Assembly: GCF_030385785.1 (NCBI RefSeq)
Contig: NZ_JAUEDK010000006.1
Location: 1 to 64,000, forward strand
Direction: 5' to 3'
From: Crenobacter oryzisoli
Lineage (GTDB): Bacteria; Pseudomonadota; Gammaproteobacteria; Burkholderiales; Chromobacteriaceae
Length of the DNA stretch: 64,000 nucleotides
Both the position numbers and the translations under genes were made by a program. The first letter of the stretch is position 1. The number at the start of each line of letters is the position of its first letter. This document shows positions 7,900 through 22,580 of the stretch, in pieces. Below the pieces are notes generated by a model. That model worked only from the letters and a program-made list of their open reading frames with translations. It was not told the origin of the DNA and searched no databases.

Positions 7900-10800
7900 T
7901 CAGTAGTCCCGCTCCGGCACCAACACGGTACGGTTGCCGTTGCTCTCCATCGCGCTGACGAGGCCGGCCTCCTCCATCTGCTCAATCAGACGCGCCGCGC
8001 GGTTGTAGCCGATGCGCAGGTGTCGCTGCACCGACGAAATCGACGCCTTGCGCGTCTTCATCACGATGCCGACCGCTTCATCGTAGAGCGGATCGTCCTC
8101 GCTGCCGCGCCCGCCACCGTTGCCGGCCGGCGCCGCCTCATCGCTGTCAGCCGAACCGGTCAGCAGGTCCTCGACATAGTCCGGTTCACCGAACTGCTTG
8201 AGGAACTCGACCACCGCATGCACCTCGTCGTCGGCGACAAAGGCGCCGTGCACGCGCAGCGGGTAGCCGGTGCCCGGCGGCAGGTAGAGCATGTCGCCCT
8301 GGCCGAGCAGGCTTTCCGCGCCCATCTGGTCGAGGATGGTGCGGCTGTCGACCTTGCTCGACACCTGGAAGGCGATACGGGTCGGGATGTTCGCCTTGAT
8401 CAGGCCGGTAATCACGTCGACCGACGGGCGCTGCGTCGCGAGGATCAAGTGGATGCCGGCGGCGCGGGCCTTTTGTGCCAGGCGGGCGATCAGCTCCTCG
8501 ATCTTCTTGCCGGCTACCATCATCAGGTCGGCAAATTCATCGACCACCACCACGATGAATGGCAGCGGCGACAGCGGCTCCGGATCGCCCGGGGTCAGGC
8601 TGAACGGGTTCGGGATCTTTGCCCCGGCCGCCTCGGCCTCGCGCAGCTTCTGGTTGAAACCGTCGAGATTGCGCACGCCCAGCGCGCTCATCAGCCGGTA
8701 GCGCTTCTCCATCTCGTTGACGCACCAATTAAGCGCGTTGGCGGCAAGCTTCATGTCGGTCACGACCGGCGCCAACAAGTGCGGAATGCCGTCGTACACA
8801 GACAGCTCCAGCATCTTCGGGTCGATCATGATGAAGCGCACTTCATCCGGCGTGGCCTTATAGAGCAGCGACAGGATCATCGCATTGACGCCGACCGACT
8901 TACCCGAGCCGGTGGTACCGGCCACCAGCATGTGCGGTGCCTTGGCGAGGTTCATCGCCACCGGCTGACCGGTGATGTCCTTGCCAAGCGCCAGCGTCAG
9001 CTTAGAATCCGGGCCCTGAAACACCTCGTCGGATAAGATCTCGGACAGGCGGATCATCTCACGCACCGGGTTGGGCAGCTCCAGCCCCATGCAGGTCTTG
9101 CCCGGGATGGTCTCGACCACACGGATCGAGGCAAGGCCAAGCGCCCGCGCTAGGTCCTTCATCAGGTTGACCACCTGGCTACCACGCACCCCCACCGCTG
9201 GCTCCACCTCATAGCGGGTGATCACCGGGCCAGCATACGCATCGACCACACTGACCTTAACCTTGAACTCGGCGCACTTCTCCTCGATGACGATGCCGCG
9301 CTCGATCAGCGCGTCCTCGCTCATCGCCACACGCGCATCGTCGGCCGGGTATAGCAGATCGAGCGACGGCAGGCATTCCTCGCCATAGATCACCGGCAGA
9401 GTGTGGTGCTGGCGCACGGGAGCCATCTCCGGCTCACCGACCTCATCACCCCACGGCATGACGTCGCTGTCGGTCTCCTCGAGCAGCATCTCATCAATAT
9501 CAAGCGACGTTTCGGTCAACGAGGCCACTGCAGCAGGAAGATGCCAGGGTTGCGCTGCAACGCTGGGAGTCGGTACTACCGGAACGCTCGGGGCGGCGGC
9601 TAGCTCTACCGTCGGAGCAGGTTCGATCCGCTGCGGCGCTGCCATTGTCGGCTCGACGGCAGAAAATGGGGCGAATGGGACAGAAGCCACCGATGGGGTC
9701 GCGGACACGGGCGCCTCTACCGCCGAAGGAGCGGGAGCCTGTTGCGGTTCGGTAGACGGCTGCATCGCAGGCTCGACATCTTGCACCAGCACAGCAGCAG
9801 TTGGCGCCTCTGGGGCCACCTCGCCCACCTCCGGCTCGGACCAGCGTACAGCGGCCGGATTCGGCCAAACCGGAGCCGACGGCGCGGGCTCGGCAACCGG
9901 CGCCGGTTCGTCCGCCACCTCGTCAATCATTGCCCACACCAAGCCGTTGCGCTGCGCCGGAGTCACGGCGGGACTCGGTGAGGTAGCCACCGCAGGATGC
10001 TCCAGCGGCATCAGCGACCTAACTGGAGCAGTGTCCACTGCCGCGGCGGGGTTAACACCCGGCTCAGTGTCAGGAGCTGGCGTCGGCTTCGGCCCGAACG
10101 CGGCCGGCACCGGTGTCGACCCGGACGCCTTTTCCGGAGCCGGAGCCGGAGCCGGAGTCGGAGTCGGAGTCGGAGTCGGAGTCGGAGTCGGAGTCGGAGT
10201 CGGAGTCGTAGTCGGAGTCGGAGTCGTCAGCAAGCGTGCAGCAAAACCCTCCAACGCGCGCGGTTGCGGTTGCGGTTGCGGTTGCGGTTGCGGTTGCGGT
10301 TGCGGTTGCGGTTGCGGTTGCGGTTGCGGTTGCGGTTGCGGTTGCGGCAACGATTCGATCACCGCAGGCTCGGCCGACGCAAGCATGCCACGGTCAGCCA
10401 CGATGGCGATCGCTGCCCCAGTCGGTTCCTGCTTGGCCACGACACTGTCGCCGCCAGCCTTGGCAACGCTTGCAGCCAAACCCACGGTGGCTGCGGTGGC
10501 TGCGGTGGCTGCGGTGGCTGCGGTGGCTGCGGTGGCTGCGGTGGCTGCGGCAACAGTCTCGCCTCCCAACTCCGGCAGCGGTATGAATTTCGACAGAACC
10601 TGATCGTCAGCCAGCTTGGCATCCAGCACCACCGGTGCTGGAACCACCTCGGCCAGCGGCACCACCGCCGGAGCAGCCGCATCTACTGCGAGTGCACTTG
10701 TCAACGGCTGCGGCGGCACAACGGCAGCCTGCGGTGCACGAGTGCCGGGCGATGAACCGGGCCAGCCGGAAGGCAGCACTACCCGCGCCGGTTCGGGGCG

Positions 10801-11916
10801 CGGCTTGGCCATGCTGGCCACCGGCAAAGCGGTGGCCGTGCTCGACGGCAAGGGGCTGGCCGAAGCGGGCAACGGCGATTTGAGCGTCGACGAGCTGGGC
10901 TGGTACAGCGGTGGAATAGGAGGCTCGGCCTTGATTGGCTTGGCTACCTTGGTTGCCTTGGCTGTCTTGCCGGCGATGCCGGGATGGGACGGAATCGGCG
11001 CCAGTACCACCTCCGGCAACTGCTTCTTCTTGCCGGTGGTTGCCTCGCGGTTGAGCCGCTCCTGATGGAGCTCTCGCACTCGAGCGCGCACGAGATCTGG
11101 CTCGATCATTGGCAACGGTGCCGCCTTGCCGTCTCGCACCACGTCCTCATGATGCCTCGCCACCTGACGGCGACGATAGCCCGCGCGCAAATTGCTCTGC
11201 ACATCGGCCAAACCGATCACTGGCAGATCGGCCACCGGGTTGTGCTGAGGCGCAGAGCGGTCACGCGGCGGCTCACGGCGGCGCGGCAACTCGATACGAG
11301 CTCCGTCCTCGGAGGGTCTCGCCGCCTTCAGGTTCACCATGGGCGCAACTCGTCCCGTCGCCACACCGGCGACCGACGCGGCCCGTACCTCGCTGGCCTC
11401 GGTCCTAGGCGCGGACACTGGCTGCCGTGCTTGAGGGGTCTCCAGCGAAACAACCTGCTGCGCCATGCTTCGAACAGGCGGCGCTACAGGATTCGAAACG
11501 GGCACCGTCGTCTGTGGCTGGCGTGGACTCCAATCGTGGTCGGGATCCTGCCGTTCGGCGATGGCCGGCACGTCCGGCTTCGCACGCGCCGCAGCCCGAC
11601 GTGCCCAGCGCTCGGCAAGCCATAGACGCCAGCGCTCACCTTCGTCGCGCAACATGGCCTCCAGCGAATCCAGCCAGATTTCCCATCGCGCAGGGGGGGC
11701 CAAGTCCTCCGACTCCGATTCCAACACCGGATGTTCATTCACTGGCAAAGGCGGCCGGGTATCCTCAAAAAAATACGTCCACACCTTGTGCAGCCAGACC
11801 GGCCAAGGCCGGCCACTACGCTGAAACCACACCACACCACCGACCGCACCAGCCAGCAGCACCACAACCAGGAAAAAAACAGCCAACTCGGTTCCCAATC
11901 CAGAAAAATCCGTCAC
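7900..11916 (-). CDS. ftsK: DNA translocase FtsK
   Basis: FtsK pumps chromosomal DNA through the closing septum and activates dimer resolution at dif. From the GTG at 11916 the protein is 1338 residues; a TTG at 11943 is the other option, and neither has a clear ribosome site. It has one membrane segment (~10-31) instead of the usual four, then a ~800-residue Pro/Ala/Gln/Thr linker with (PQ)14, PT/PA and TAA repeats. The motor follows: Walker A GTTGSGKS (1000-1007), Walker [12 protein letters not shown] (Asp ~1126), then [18 protein letters not shown]. The last ~65 residues are the gamma winged helix ([20 protein letters not shown]) that reads KOPS sites. Confidence 0.93.
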   Translation of the reverse strand: MTDFSGLGTELAVFFLVVVLLAGAVGGVVWFQRSGRPWPVWLHKVWTYFFEDTRPPLPVNEHPVLESESEDLAPPARWEIWLDSLEAMLRDEGERWRLWLAERWARRAAARAKPDVPAIAERQDPDHDWSPRQPQTTVPVSNPVAPPVRSMAQQVVSLETPQARQPVSAPRTEASEVRAASVAGVATGRVAPMVNLKAARPSEDGARIELPRRREPPRDRSAPQHNPVADLPVIGLADVQSNLRAGYRRRQVARHHEDVVRDGKAAPLPMIEPDLVRARVRELHQERLNREATTGKKKQLPEVVLAPIPSHPGIAGKTAKATKVAKPIKAEPPIPPLYQPSSSTLKSPLPASASPLPSSTATALPVASMAKPRPEPARVVLPSGWPGSSPGTRAPQAAVVPPQPLTSALAVDAAAPAVVPLAEVVPAPVVLDAKLADDQVLSKFIPLPELGGETVAAATAATAATAATAATAATAATVGLAASVAKAGGDSVVAKQEPTGAAIAIVADRGMLASAEPAVIESLPQPQPQPQPQPQPQPQPQPQPQPQPQPQPRALEGFAARLLTTPTPTTTPTPTPTPTPTPTPTPTPAPAPAPEKASGSTPVPAAFGPKPTPAPDTEPGVNPAAAVDTAPVRSLMPLEHPAVATSPSPAVTPAQRNGLVWAMIDEVADEPAPVAEPAPSAPVWPNPAAVRWSEPEVGEVAPEAPTAAVLVQDVEPAMQPSTEPQQAPAPSAVEAPVSATPSVASVPFAPFSAVEPTMAAPQRIEPAPTVELAAAPSVPVVPTPSVAAQPWHLPAAVASLTETSLDIDEMLLEETDSDVMPWGDEVGEPEMAPVRQHHTLPVIYGEECLPSLDLLYPADDARVAMSEDALIERGIVIEEKCAEFKVKVSVVDAYAGPVITRYEVEPAVGVRGSQVVNLMKDLARALGLASIRVVETIPGKTCMGLELPNPVREMIRLSEILSDEVFQGPDSKLTLALGKDITGQPVAMNLAKAPHMLVAGTTGSGKSVGVNAMILSLLYKATPDEVRFIMIDPKMLELSVYDGIPHLLAPVVTDMKLAANALNWCVNEMEKRYRLMSALGVRNLDGFNQKLREAEAAGAKIPNPFSLTPGDPEPLSPLPFIVVVVDEFADLMMVAGKKIEELIARLAQKARAAGIHLILATQRPSVDVITGLIKANIPTRIAFQVSSKVDSRTILDQMGAESLLGQGDMLYLPPGTGYPLRVHGAFVADDEVHAVVEFLKQFGEPDYVEDLLTGSADSDEAAPAGNGGGRGSEDDPLYDEAVGIVMKTRKASISSVQRHLRIGYNRAARLIEQMEEAGLVSAMESNGNRTVLVPERDY
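10135..10224 (-). repeat. Hexanucleotide microsatellite in ftsK, Pro-Thr/Pro-Ala repeats
   Basis: Fifteen 6-base units lie in tandem on the + strand: three CGGAGC, nine CGGAGT, one CGTAGT and two CGGAGT. On the coding (reverse) strand they encode alternating Thr-Pro and Ala-Pro. Unit gain or loss keeps the frame. Confidence 0.95.
10261..10344 (-). repeat. Hexanucleotide microsatellite in ftsK, (PQ)14
   Basis: Fourteen exact copies of CGGTTG on the + strand encode (Pro-Gln)14 in FtsK. All units are identical at the nucleotide level, which points to recent slippage rather than selected amino-acid composition alone. Confidence 0.96.
10486..10548 (-). repeat. Nonanucleotide tandem repeat in ftsK, Ala-Ala-Thr units
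   Basis: Seven exact copies of the 9-base unit GGTGGCTGC lie on the + strand and encode an Ala-Ala-Thr repeat in the FtsK linker, upstream in the protein of the PQ tract. Confidence 0.95.
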
Positions 11917-12121
11917 ACAGCCGTAACCACCGGCCTTCGGCAAGAGCGCATAGCGCCATTCATGCCGGAAACCGACTAGGGTAGCAGCGTCACTGCGTCA
12001 TGCAAGCCTCTACTGCCCTACCCTGCTGCAAAATACACGCCGATCCCTCTCAACAACCCCTCTTTGCTACCAGGCCAATGGCGCTGTTACTGCCAGGCAC
12101 TCTGCCAAAACCATCGGCTTA

Positions 12122-12276
12122 GAGCCTGTTCACAACCTGCTGCACTCGGGCGACCCTGCGTTGAGATAAGAGCCTGTTCAAAGGCTCAACATCCTTGCCT
12201 ACTCGATGAGTACACTCCGCTTTTCGCCTCATTTCGCCTTGGCTGACCCTTCGTTCGCGAGATCGTGAACCGGCTC
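12122..12276. mobile_element. 155-bp MITE-like element with terminal inverted repeats and flanking TTA
   Basis: The left end reads GAGCCTGTTCACAACCT; the right end, reverse-complemented, reads GAGCCGGTTCACGATCT, with 14 of 17 positions identical. Both ends are directly flanked by TTA (12119-12121 and 12277-12279), as expected of a 3-bp target duplication. A third copy of GAGCCTGTTCA lies inside at 12170-12180. There is no transposase gene, so it would be non-autonomous. GAGCC ends with a TNA flank recall some IS5-type elements, but this is not verified. Confidence 0.6.
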
Positions 12277-12368
12277 TTAGAAAACGGGACAAAGCCACAA
12301 TGCAGGGGATTTCACCTGCCACTCTGAATGACATCGACCAACTTCAGTCAAACTTAGTGCCCAGAAAT

Positions 12369-12394
12369 AAAAAAAGCCCCGCTCAAGGCGGGGC
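12369..12394 (-). terminator. Terminator of acnB
   Basis: GCCCCGC (12376-12382) pairs with GCGGGGC (12388-12394). On the reverse strand the stem is followed by seven T. Confidence 0.9.
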
Positions 12395-12484
12395 AGTAAA
12401 CACAATTGGGGAGATCGTTGGGGTATCAAAACCTAAATTTCGACTCCCCCAAACAATTAAAACACCCCCAAACTCCTGTATTTA

Positions 12485-15076
12485 TTAAACATTCACCGAT
12501 TCGGCCACTTCCTTGAATTCTTCAATCTGGTCGAAGTTCATGTACTTGTAGATCTTGTCGGCATTCTGGGTCACGACACCGATCTCGGCCAGGTACTCAG
12601 CCGGGGTCGGCAGCTTGCCCATCTTGGATGCAATCGCCGCCAGCTCGGCCGAACCCAGGTACACATTGGTGTTCTTGCCCAGACGGTTCGGGAAGTTACG
12701 GGTCGACGTGGAGATCACGGTCGCGCCTTCCTTCACCTGAGCCTGGTTACCCATGCACAACGAGCAGCCCGGCATTTCGGTACGCGCGCCAGCGGTACCG
12801 AAGGTGTTGTAGAAGCCTTCCTTGGTCAGCTCGGCAGCATCCATCTTGGTCGGCGGAGCCACCCACAGGCGAACCGGGATGTCCTTCTTGCCTTCCAGCA
12901 GTTTGCCGGCGGCACGGAAGTGGCCGATGTTGGTCATGCACGAACCGATGAACGCTTCGTCGATCTGAGTGCCGGCCACTTCGGACAGGAACTTGGCATC
13001 GTCCGGGTCGTTCGGGCAGCAAACGATCGGCTCCTTGATGTCGGCCAGATCGATTTCGATCACGGCAGCGTACTCGGCGTCCTGGTCGGCTTCCAGCAGT
13101 TGCGGGCTAGCCAGCCATGCTTCCATGGCCTTGATGCGGCGCTCCAGCGTACGGGCATCCTTGTAACCGTCGGCGATCATGTTCTTCATCAGAACAATGT
13201 TCGAGTTCATGTACTCGACGATCGGCTCCTGGTTCAGCTTGATGGTGCAACCGGCGGCGGAACGTTCGGCCGAGGCATCGGACAGTTCGAACGCCTGCTC
13301 GACTTTCAGGTTCGGCAGACCTTCGATCTCGAGGATGCGGCCGGAGAAGATGTTCTTCTTGCCAGCCTTGGCCACGGTCAGCAAGCCCTGCTTGATCGCG
13401 TACAGCGGGATCGAATGCACCAGGTCACGCAGGGTGACGCCCGGCTGCATTTCGCCCTTGAAGCGCACCAGTACCGATTCCGGCATGTCGAGCGGCATCA
13501 CGCCGGTCGCGGCGGCGAAGGCCACCAGGCCCGAGCCCGCCGGGAACGAGATACCGATCGGGAAGCGGGTGTGCGAGTCGCCACCGGTGCCGACGGTGTC
13601 CGGCAGCAGCAGGCGGTTGAGCCACGAGTGGATCACGCCGTCGCCCGGGCGCAGCGACACGCCACCACGGGTCGAGATAAAGGCCGGCAGTTCCTTGTGG
13701 GTCTTCACGTCCACCGGCTTCGGATAAGCGGCGGTGTGACAGAAGGACTGCATCACCAGGTCGGCGGAGAAGCCCAGGCAAGCCAGGTCCTTCAGCTCGT
13801 CGCGGGTCATCGGGCCGGTGGTGTCCTGCGAACCAACGGTCGTCATCTTCGGTTCGCAGTAGGTGCCCGGACGCACGCCGTGGCCTTCCGGCAGACCACA
13901 GGCGCGGCCGACCATCTTCTGGGCCAGGGTGAAGCCCTTGTTCGATTCGGCCGGCGCTTGCGGCAGGCGGAATTCGGTGGAAGCCGCCAGGCCCAGCGCT
14001 TCGCGCGCCTTGCCGGTCAGGCCACGACCGATGATCAGGTTGATACGGCCGCCGGCGCGCACCTCGTCCAGGATCACGTCAGACTTCAGGGCGAACTCGG
14101 CAATCTTCTCGCCATTCTTTTCGACCTTGCCAGCGTACGGGTAGATGTCGATCACATCGCCCATGTCCATCTTCGACACGTCGACTTCGATCGGCAGCGC
14201 GCCGGAGTCTTCCTGGGTGTTGAAGAAGATCGGGGCGATCTTGCCGCCGAGGCACACGCCGCCGAAGCGCTTGTTCGGCACGAACGGGATGTCTTCGCCG
14301 GTGGCCCAGATCACGCTGTTGGTGGCGGACTTACGCGAGGAGCCGGTACCCACCACGTCGCCCACGTAGGCGACCAGGTGGCCCTTCTTCTTCAGGTCTT
14401 CCAGGAACTGGATCGGGCCGCGCTTGCCGTCTTCTTCCGGCACGAAGGCCGCGTCCGGGCGGGTGTTCTTCAGCATCGCCAGGTAGTGCAGCGGGATGTC
14501 CGGACGGCTCCAGGCGTCCGGTGCCGGCGACAGGTCGTCGGTGTTGGTTTCGCCCGGCACCTTGAACACGGTGACGGTGATCTTCTCGGCCACGGCCGGA
14601 CGGCTGGTGAACCACTCGGCGTTGGCCCAGGATTCGACGACTTCGCGGGCGTACTTGTTGCCGGCATCCATCTTTTCCTTCACGTCGTGGAAGGAATCGA
14701 ACATCAGCAGAGTTTTCTTCAGGCCATCGGCGGCGATTTGCGCCAAGGCAGCATCGTCGAGCAGGTCGATCAGCGGCTTGATGTTGTAGCCACCCACCAT
14801 GGTGCCCAGCAGCTCGGTGGCTTTTTCACGCGAGATCAGCGGCGAAGCCACGGTGCCTTCGGCCACGGCGGCCAGGAACGACGCCTTCACCTTGGCGGCA
14901 TCGTCCACGCCCGGCGGGACGCGGTGGGTGATCAGCTCAACCAGGGTCTCGCCCTCGCCTGCCGGCGGGTTCTTCAGCAGCTCGACCAGTTCTTCGGTCT
15001 GCTTGGCGGACAACGGGAGCGGCGGGATGCCGAGGGCGGCACGTTCTGCTACATGCTGGCGGTAGGCTTCAAGCAC
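12485..15076 (-). CDS. acnB: Aconitate hydratase B
   Basis: AcnB isomerises citrate to isocitrate in the TCA cycle and is usually the main growth-phase aconitase. The 863-residue protein has the AcnB order: N-terminal HEAT-like domain ([16 protein letters not shown]...), swivel domain ([16 protein letters not shown] ~240-255), then the cluster domains. The 4Fe-4S cysteines are expected in IGSCMTNIG and PGCSLCMGN. The start is GTG 15076, with GAGAGGA 7 bases upstream. It is transcribed away from acnA and has its own terminator. Confidence 0.96.
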   Translation of the reverse strand: MLEAYRQHVAERAALGIPPLPLSAKQTEELVELLKNPPAGEGETLVELITHRVPPGVDDAAKVKASFLAAVAEGTVASPLISREKATELLGTMVGGYNIKPLIDLLDDAALAQIAADGLKKTLLMFDSFHDVKEKMDAGNKYAREVVESWANAEWFTSRPAVAEKITVTVFKVPGETNTDDLSPAPDAWSRPDIPLHYLAMLKNTRPDAAFVPEEDGKRGPIQFLEDLKKKGHLVAYVGDVVGTGSSRKSATNSVIWATGEDIPFVPNKRFGGVCLGGKIAPIFFNTQEDSGALPIEVDVSKMDMGDVIDIYPYAGKVEKNGEKIAEFALKSDVILDEVRAGGRINLIIGRGLTGKAREALGLAASTEFRLPQAPAESNKGFTLAQKMVGRACGLPEGHGVRPGTYCEPKMTTVGSQDTTGPMTRDELKDLACLGFSADLVMQSFCHTAAYPKPVDVKTHKELPAFISTRGGVSLRPGDGVIHSWLNRLLLPDTVGTGGDSHTRFPIGISFPAGSGLVAFAAATGVMPLDMPESVLVRFKGEMQPGVTLRDLVHSIPLYAIKQGLLTVAKAGKKNIFSGRILEIEGLPNLKVEQAFELSDASAERSAAGCTIKLNQEPIVEYMNSNIVLMKNMIADGYKDARTLERRIKAMEAWLASPQLLEADQDAEYAAVIEIDLADIKEPIVCCPNDPDDAKFLSEVAGTQIDEAFIGSCMTNIGHFRAAGKLLEGKKDIPVRLWVAPPTKMDAAELTKEGFYNTFGTAGARTEMPGCSLCMGNQAQVKEGATVISTSTRNFPNRLGKNTNVYLGSAELAAIASKMGKLPTPAEYLAEIGVVTQNADKIYKYMNFDQIEEFKEVAESVNV

Positions 15077-15526
15077 GGCTTCATCCTCTCTGCTTTATAT
15101 CAAGCGCGGAAACATTGGGTAACGGTACGGGCGGGGCATCAAGTCGGCGACAAACTGTCGACTGGTCCACCGGCCGCCCCCCTGCGGGATCGGGGTGGCG
15201 TCAAAACGGCAATATTGGTCTTGGCGCTGTCGCCATTTTATCGCCAATCCCTCCCGCTTGGGAAGAACCAGCCGCAGCCAATATGCGCTACCGGCAAGGG
15301 TCATCGTGCCTTTTTGACCAAACGGGAACATCGTTTGGGGAATCACACCCGGCCAAAGTGTCGACACTCAGTCAGAAGTAACGCGGTAAAACCACGCCAA
15401 AAGCATTGTTTTTCCTAGCCGTCGGAGGTGGCGACACACGGCGGAATTCTCCCCCATAATGTCACTAAAGTTGGCCGAACCGGCGCAACGCCGGCCCGAC
15501 CTGGCATCCACCCTATCGGAGGAACC
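15077..15526. other. Divergent intergenic region acnB-acnA
   Basis: These 450 bases lie between the two divergent aconitase starts and must hold both promoters. I cannot assign -35/-10 boxes with confidence. The short open frames on both strands resemble nothing known. A TTGGCCGAA motif at 15471-15479 recurs in other intergenic regions of the window. Confidence 0.5.
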
Positions 15527-18343
<2,817 letters not shown>

Positions 18344-18360
18344 ACCTCACCCCTCTCTCC

Positions 18361-18386
18361 CGGGCGCCTCAAGGCGCCCGTTTTCT
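18361..18386 (+). terminator. Terminator of acnA
   Basis: CGGGCGCC (18361-18368) and GGCGCCCG (18373-18380) enclose TCAA and are followed by TTTTCTTT. Confidence 0.88.
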
Positions 18387-18518
18387 TTACCCGCAGCCGC
18401 TCAGCATCGCCAATTGGCGCACATGACGCATAAATGCCATGCTGAAAACGACTCGCACGATGCGTCAACCCGGCTTACAAGGGTTGCACGCATCCCACGC
18501 ATTTCAAGGAGAGACCAG

Positions 18519-18866
<348 letters not shown>

Positions 18867-18918
18867 CACACTGACACGCTAGCTACGTACAATGGCGGTC
18901 CGTTCCAAAGGACTCGCC

Positions 18919-19689
18919 GTGACCAGCCCATTCGCCCCTTTCCCCATTGTCTTTCGTGACGAGCACCTGATCGCCATCCACAAGCCGGCCGGCCTGCTGG
19001 TGCACCGCACCGTGCTCGACCGCCATGAGCGCTGGTTCGCCATCCAACTGCTGCGCAACCAGATCGGCCAGCGCGTCTACCCTGCCCACCGACTCGATAA
19101 GGGCACGTCGGGCGTACTGCTGTTCGGCCTCTCCAAGGATGCAGGACGCGAGTTATCTTGGGCGTTCGAGCGCCAAGAGGTCGACAAGCGCTATCTCGCG
19201 GTGGTGCGCGGCCACCCGGCCGATGAAGGTGAGATTGACCATCCACTGGCGCGCCGTGTCGACGACCTGGAATGGATAGGCGAGAAGGTCAGCACCGAGC
19301 CACAAGCCGCCGTCACCCGTTACCGCACGCTGGCGCGCACCGAACTGCCGTTCGCGGTCGACCGCTATCCGACCAGCCGCTACGCGCTGGTCGAGCTTGA
19401 TCCGCTGACCGGCCGTCGTCATCAATTGCGCCGCCACCTCAAGCACATCGCCCACCCGATCATCGGCGACGCCACCTACGGCAAGGGCATCCACAATCGT
19501 TTCTTCGCCGAGCAGTTCGGCTGCCAGCGTTTGCTGCTCGCCTGTGTCGAGATGCGCCTGACTCATCCATTCACCGGCGAGGCACTGACGCTGACCGCAC
19601 CGCTCGCCGAGGACTTCGCTGCACTGATCGACACCCTTGGCTGGCGCGATGCGGTCGAAGCGCGCTGGCTGCCGCCGCAAACAATTTGA
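18919..19689 (+). CDS. truC: tRNA pseudouridine(65) synthase TruC
   Basis: TruC makes pseudouridine 65 in the T stem of tRNA. The RluA-family core is intact: the catalytic Asp60 in HRLDKGTSG, then ELDPLTGRRHQLRRHL and the TruC-like continuation IIGDATYGKG. No S4 domain is present, as is usual for TruC. I chose GTG 18919 because AAAGGA lies 6 bases upstream and the protein (256 residues) matches the family; ATG 18892 would add nine residues without a ribosome site. Confidence 0.88.
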   Translation: MTSPFAPFPIVFRDEHLIAIHKPAGLLVHRTVLDRHERWFAIQLLRNQIGQRVYPAHRLDKGTSGVLLFGLSKDAGRELSWAFERQEVDKRYLAVVRGHPADEGEIDHPLARRVDDLEWIGEKVSTEPQAAVTRYRTLARTELPFAVDRYPTSRYALVELDPLTGRRHQLRRHLKHIAHPIIGDATYGKGIHNRFFAEQFGCQRLLLACVEMRLTHPFTGEALTLTAPLAEDFAALIDTLGWRDAVEARWLPPQTI

Positions 19690-19758
19690 GCCACCGGACG
19701 GGGTGGATGATTATTCTTTTATCATTCCCACTCATCCATCCCTATGGAGCTTCTCCCC

Positions 19759-20352
19759 ATGCACCTGCTTGCCCTGTCCGGCAGCCTGCGCGCCGACTCG
19801 ACCAACACCGCGCTGCTACGTGCCGCCGGCGAGCTGGCTCCGGCCGATGCCTCTTTCATGCTGTATACGGACATAGCCGCCCTGCCCGCCTTCAATCCGG
19901 ACTACGACACTCAGCCGGCCCACGCTGCGGTGGCGCGCTTCCGCGCGGCCCTGCAGTCAGCCGACGGCGTACTGATCGCCAGCCCCGAATACGCCCATGG
20001 TGTGCCCGGTGCGTTGAAGAACGCGCTCGACTGGGTCGTCGCAAGCGGCGAGCTAGTCGACAAGCCGGTAGCGCTGCTGCACTCCTCGCCGCGCGGCCAG
20101 TTCGTGCGCGCCGCGCTCACCGAAATCCTGCTCACCATGTCGGCCCGCTTAATCGACGACGCGACGCTGACCGTGCCACTGCTAGGCAGGACGACGGACG
20201 AGATAACGACCCTGCTTGCGAAGCCCGACACCCGGACTACGCTGCGTAGCGTGCTGCAATGCTTCGCCGACGCGATTAGCGCCCCACCGAAGCCTGACTT
20301 CGGCAGCGAACACCGCAATCCGGTAAAATCACCGCCAATCAAACCGGATTAG
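19759..20352 (+). CDS. NADPH-dependent FMN reductase family protein
   Basis: A flavodoxin-like reductase of the ChrR/azoreductase type, 197 residues. The FMN phosphate loop is SGSLRADSTNTALL (residues ~6-19), and the isoalloxazine-side motif SPEYAHGVPGALKNALDW is well kept. It probably reduces FMN, quinones or related acceptors with NAD(P)H; the true substrate is unknown. The start ATG 19759 has GGAG 9 bases upstream; ATG 19744 is less well placed. The stop is 3 bases from the rlmJ start, suggesting co-transcription. The last ~20 residues are Pro-rich and probably disordered. Confidence 0.85.
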   Translation: MHLLALSGSLRADSTNTALLRAAGELAPADASFMLYTDIAALPAFNPDYDTQPAHAAVARFRAALQSADGVLIASPEYAHGVPGALKNALDWVVASGELVDKPVALLHSSPRGQFVRAALTEILLTMSARLIDDATLTVPLLGRTTDEITTLLAKPDTRTTLRSVLQCFADAISAPPKPDFGSEHRNPVKSPPIKPD

Positions 20353-20355
20353 CCC

Positions 20356-21201
20356 ATGCTCAGTTACCGTCACGCCTTTCACGCTGGCAACCACGCCGAC
20401 GTGCTCAAACACCTGGTCGAAATCGCGCTGCTGCGCTATCTGAACCAGAAAAACAAACCATATTGGTATATCGACACGCACGCTGGCGCGGGCGTGTACT
20501 CGCTCGACTCCGAATACGCCAGCAAGAACGCCGAATACGAGTCGGGCATCGCCCGGCTGTGGGAACGCGACGACCTGCCGGCGCTCGTGGCAGACTACGT
20601 CGACGTGGTCCGCCGCCTGAACCCGGACGGCACGCTGAAGCTCTACCCTGGCTCGCCCTACTGTGCCGACCAGGTGCTGCGCGAGGACGACAAGCTGCGC
20701 CTCTTTGAGCTGCACCCGACTGACAGTGTGCACCTGATCGACAACTTCCGCGGCCGCAGCAAGCGTGCGCTGATCAAGGCCGAGGACGGCTTCGCCGGCA
20801 TCAAGGCCTTCCTGCCGCCGGCACCGCGCCGTGCGCTGACGCTGATCGACCCACCGTATGAAGACAAGCGCGACTATCAGCGCGTGGTCGACATGCTGAA
20901 GGACAGCCTGGAGCGTTTTGCCACCGGCACCTACGCCGTCTGGTACCCGATGCTGGCACGGAAGGACTCGAAAGAGCTGCCGGAGAAACTGAAAAAGCTG
21001 CCGGCCAAGGGCTGGCTGCACGTCGCCCTGCAAGTGCAGAGCCCGGCGCAGGACGGCTTCGGCATGCACGGCAGCGGCATGTTCATCCTGAACCCGCCGT
21101 ACACGCTGCATGACGAATTGAAGGTGATCATGCCGTGGCTGACCCAGGTGCTGGCGCAGGACAAGGGCGCCAAATTCATCCTGGAGCAACAGGCCAGCTA
21201 A
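20356..21201 (+). CDS. rlmJ: 23S rRNA (adenine(2030)-N(6))-methyltransferase RlmJ
   Basis: RlmJ methylates N6 of A2030 in 23S rRNA. The 281-residue protein matches the E. coli enzyme in length. It opens MLSYRHAFHAGNHADVLKH, has the SAM loop YIDTHAGAGVY (38-48) and the catalytic DPPY motif at 165-168, where the Asp is the known active-site residue. A second NPPY near residue 240 lies in the C-terminal part. The gene starts 3 bases after the FMN reductase stop. Confidence 0.94.
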   Translation: MLSYRHAFHAGNHADVLKHLVEIALLRYLNQKNKPYWYIDTHAGAGVYSLDSEYASKNAEYESGIARLWERDDLPALVADYVDVVRRLNPDGTLKLYPGSPYCADQVLREDDKLRLFELHPTDSVHLIDNFRGRSKRALIKAEDGFAGIKAFLPPAPRRALTLIDPPYEDKRDYQRVVDMLKDSLERFATGTYAVWYPMLARKDSKELPEKLKKLPAKGWLHVALQVQSPAQDGFGMHGSGMFILNPPYTLHDELKVIMPWLTQVLAQDKGAKFILEQQAS

Positions 21202-21381
21202 GCACCGCCAATAAGTTTCTGCGAAGCTGCCTTCCCTGGCGTAGACAGTACTGTTTGCACCTTAGCTACGTTTGTTGTGACATCGAAACGATATCGCAAC
21301 GCCGCGCTCCTGCTGCAGACAATGCCGCACAACAGCACAGACCGGTTGGCCAAAGCCATCCTTTCGGCCAACCTTTGGCGG

Positions 21382-21387
21382 TATAAT
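21382..21387 (+). promoter_or_regulatory. Candidate -10 box upstream of fbp
   Basis: An exact TATAAT lies 52 bases before the fbp start, in a 237-base gap after rlmJ. No good -35 hexamer is found 16-18 bases upstream, so this is only a candidate. Confidence 0.3.
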
Positions 21388-21438
21388 CCCGCCGTAATGA
21401 ACCGGGCCACCCGCCCACTACCCGATTCCGAGGACCGC

Positions 21439-22434
<996 letters not shown>

Positions 22435-22453
22435 AACAGCTCATCCCCATGAC

Positions 22454-22484
22454 AAAATGCCAGGTCAACGCCTGGCATTTTTTA
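22454..22484 (+). terminator. Terminator of fbp
   Basis: AAAATGCCAGG (22454-22464) pairs with CCTGGCATTTT (22471-22481), followed by TTATT. The symmetric stem may also stop the convergent exporter transcript. Confidence 0.9.
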
Positions 22485-22580
22485 TTTACCTCCTTGGAGC
22501 CCTCTGCCCAACACTCCGAGCGAACCCGACCGACAGCCCCTCGGGCGCGGCATATCAGAACAAGGTGTAACCCAGACCGG

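Larger units (their letters stand above)
11917..12484. other. Intergenic region between ftsK and acnB
   Basis: About 570 bases separate the ftsK start from the acnB stop. They hold the ftsK promoter region (not resolved), a MITE-like element at 12122-12276 and the acnB terminator at 12369-12394. The short open frames here (60-70 codons) look like chance or repeat-derived frames. No gene is supported. Confidence 0.6.

Noticed and set aside
10135-10548. CRISPR-like array
   Set aside because: The repeats are 6- and 9-base microsatellites without spacers and lie in frame inside ftsK; no cas genes are nearby.
9401-10755. Forward open frames over the ftsK repeats, encoding (RS)n and (CG)n
   Set aside because: They are the other frames of the microsatellites and have no ribosome site or plausible protein sequence.
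15095-15367. 90-codon reverse frame between acnB and acnA
   Set aside because: No ribosome site, no recognisable domain, and it lies in the shared promoter region.
12920-15418. 832-codon open frame on the + strand opposite acnB
   Set aside because: It mirrors the acnB codons in antisense; such long shadow frames are common in GC-rich DNA. The translation is low-complexity and matches no family, while acnB is unambiguous.
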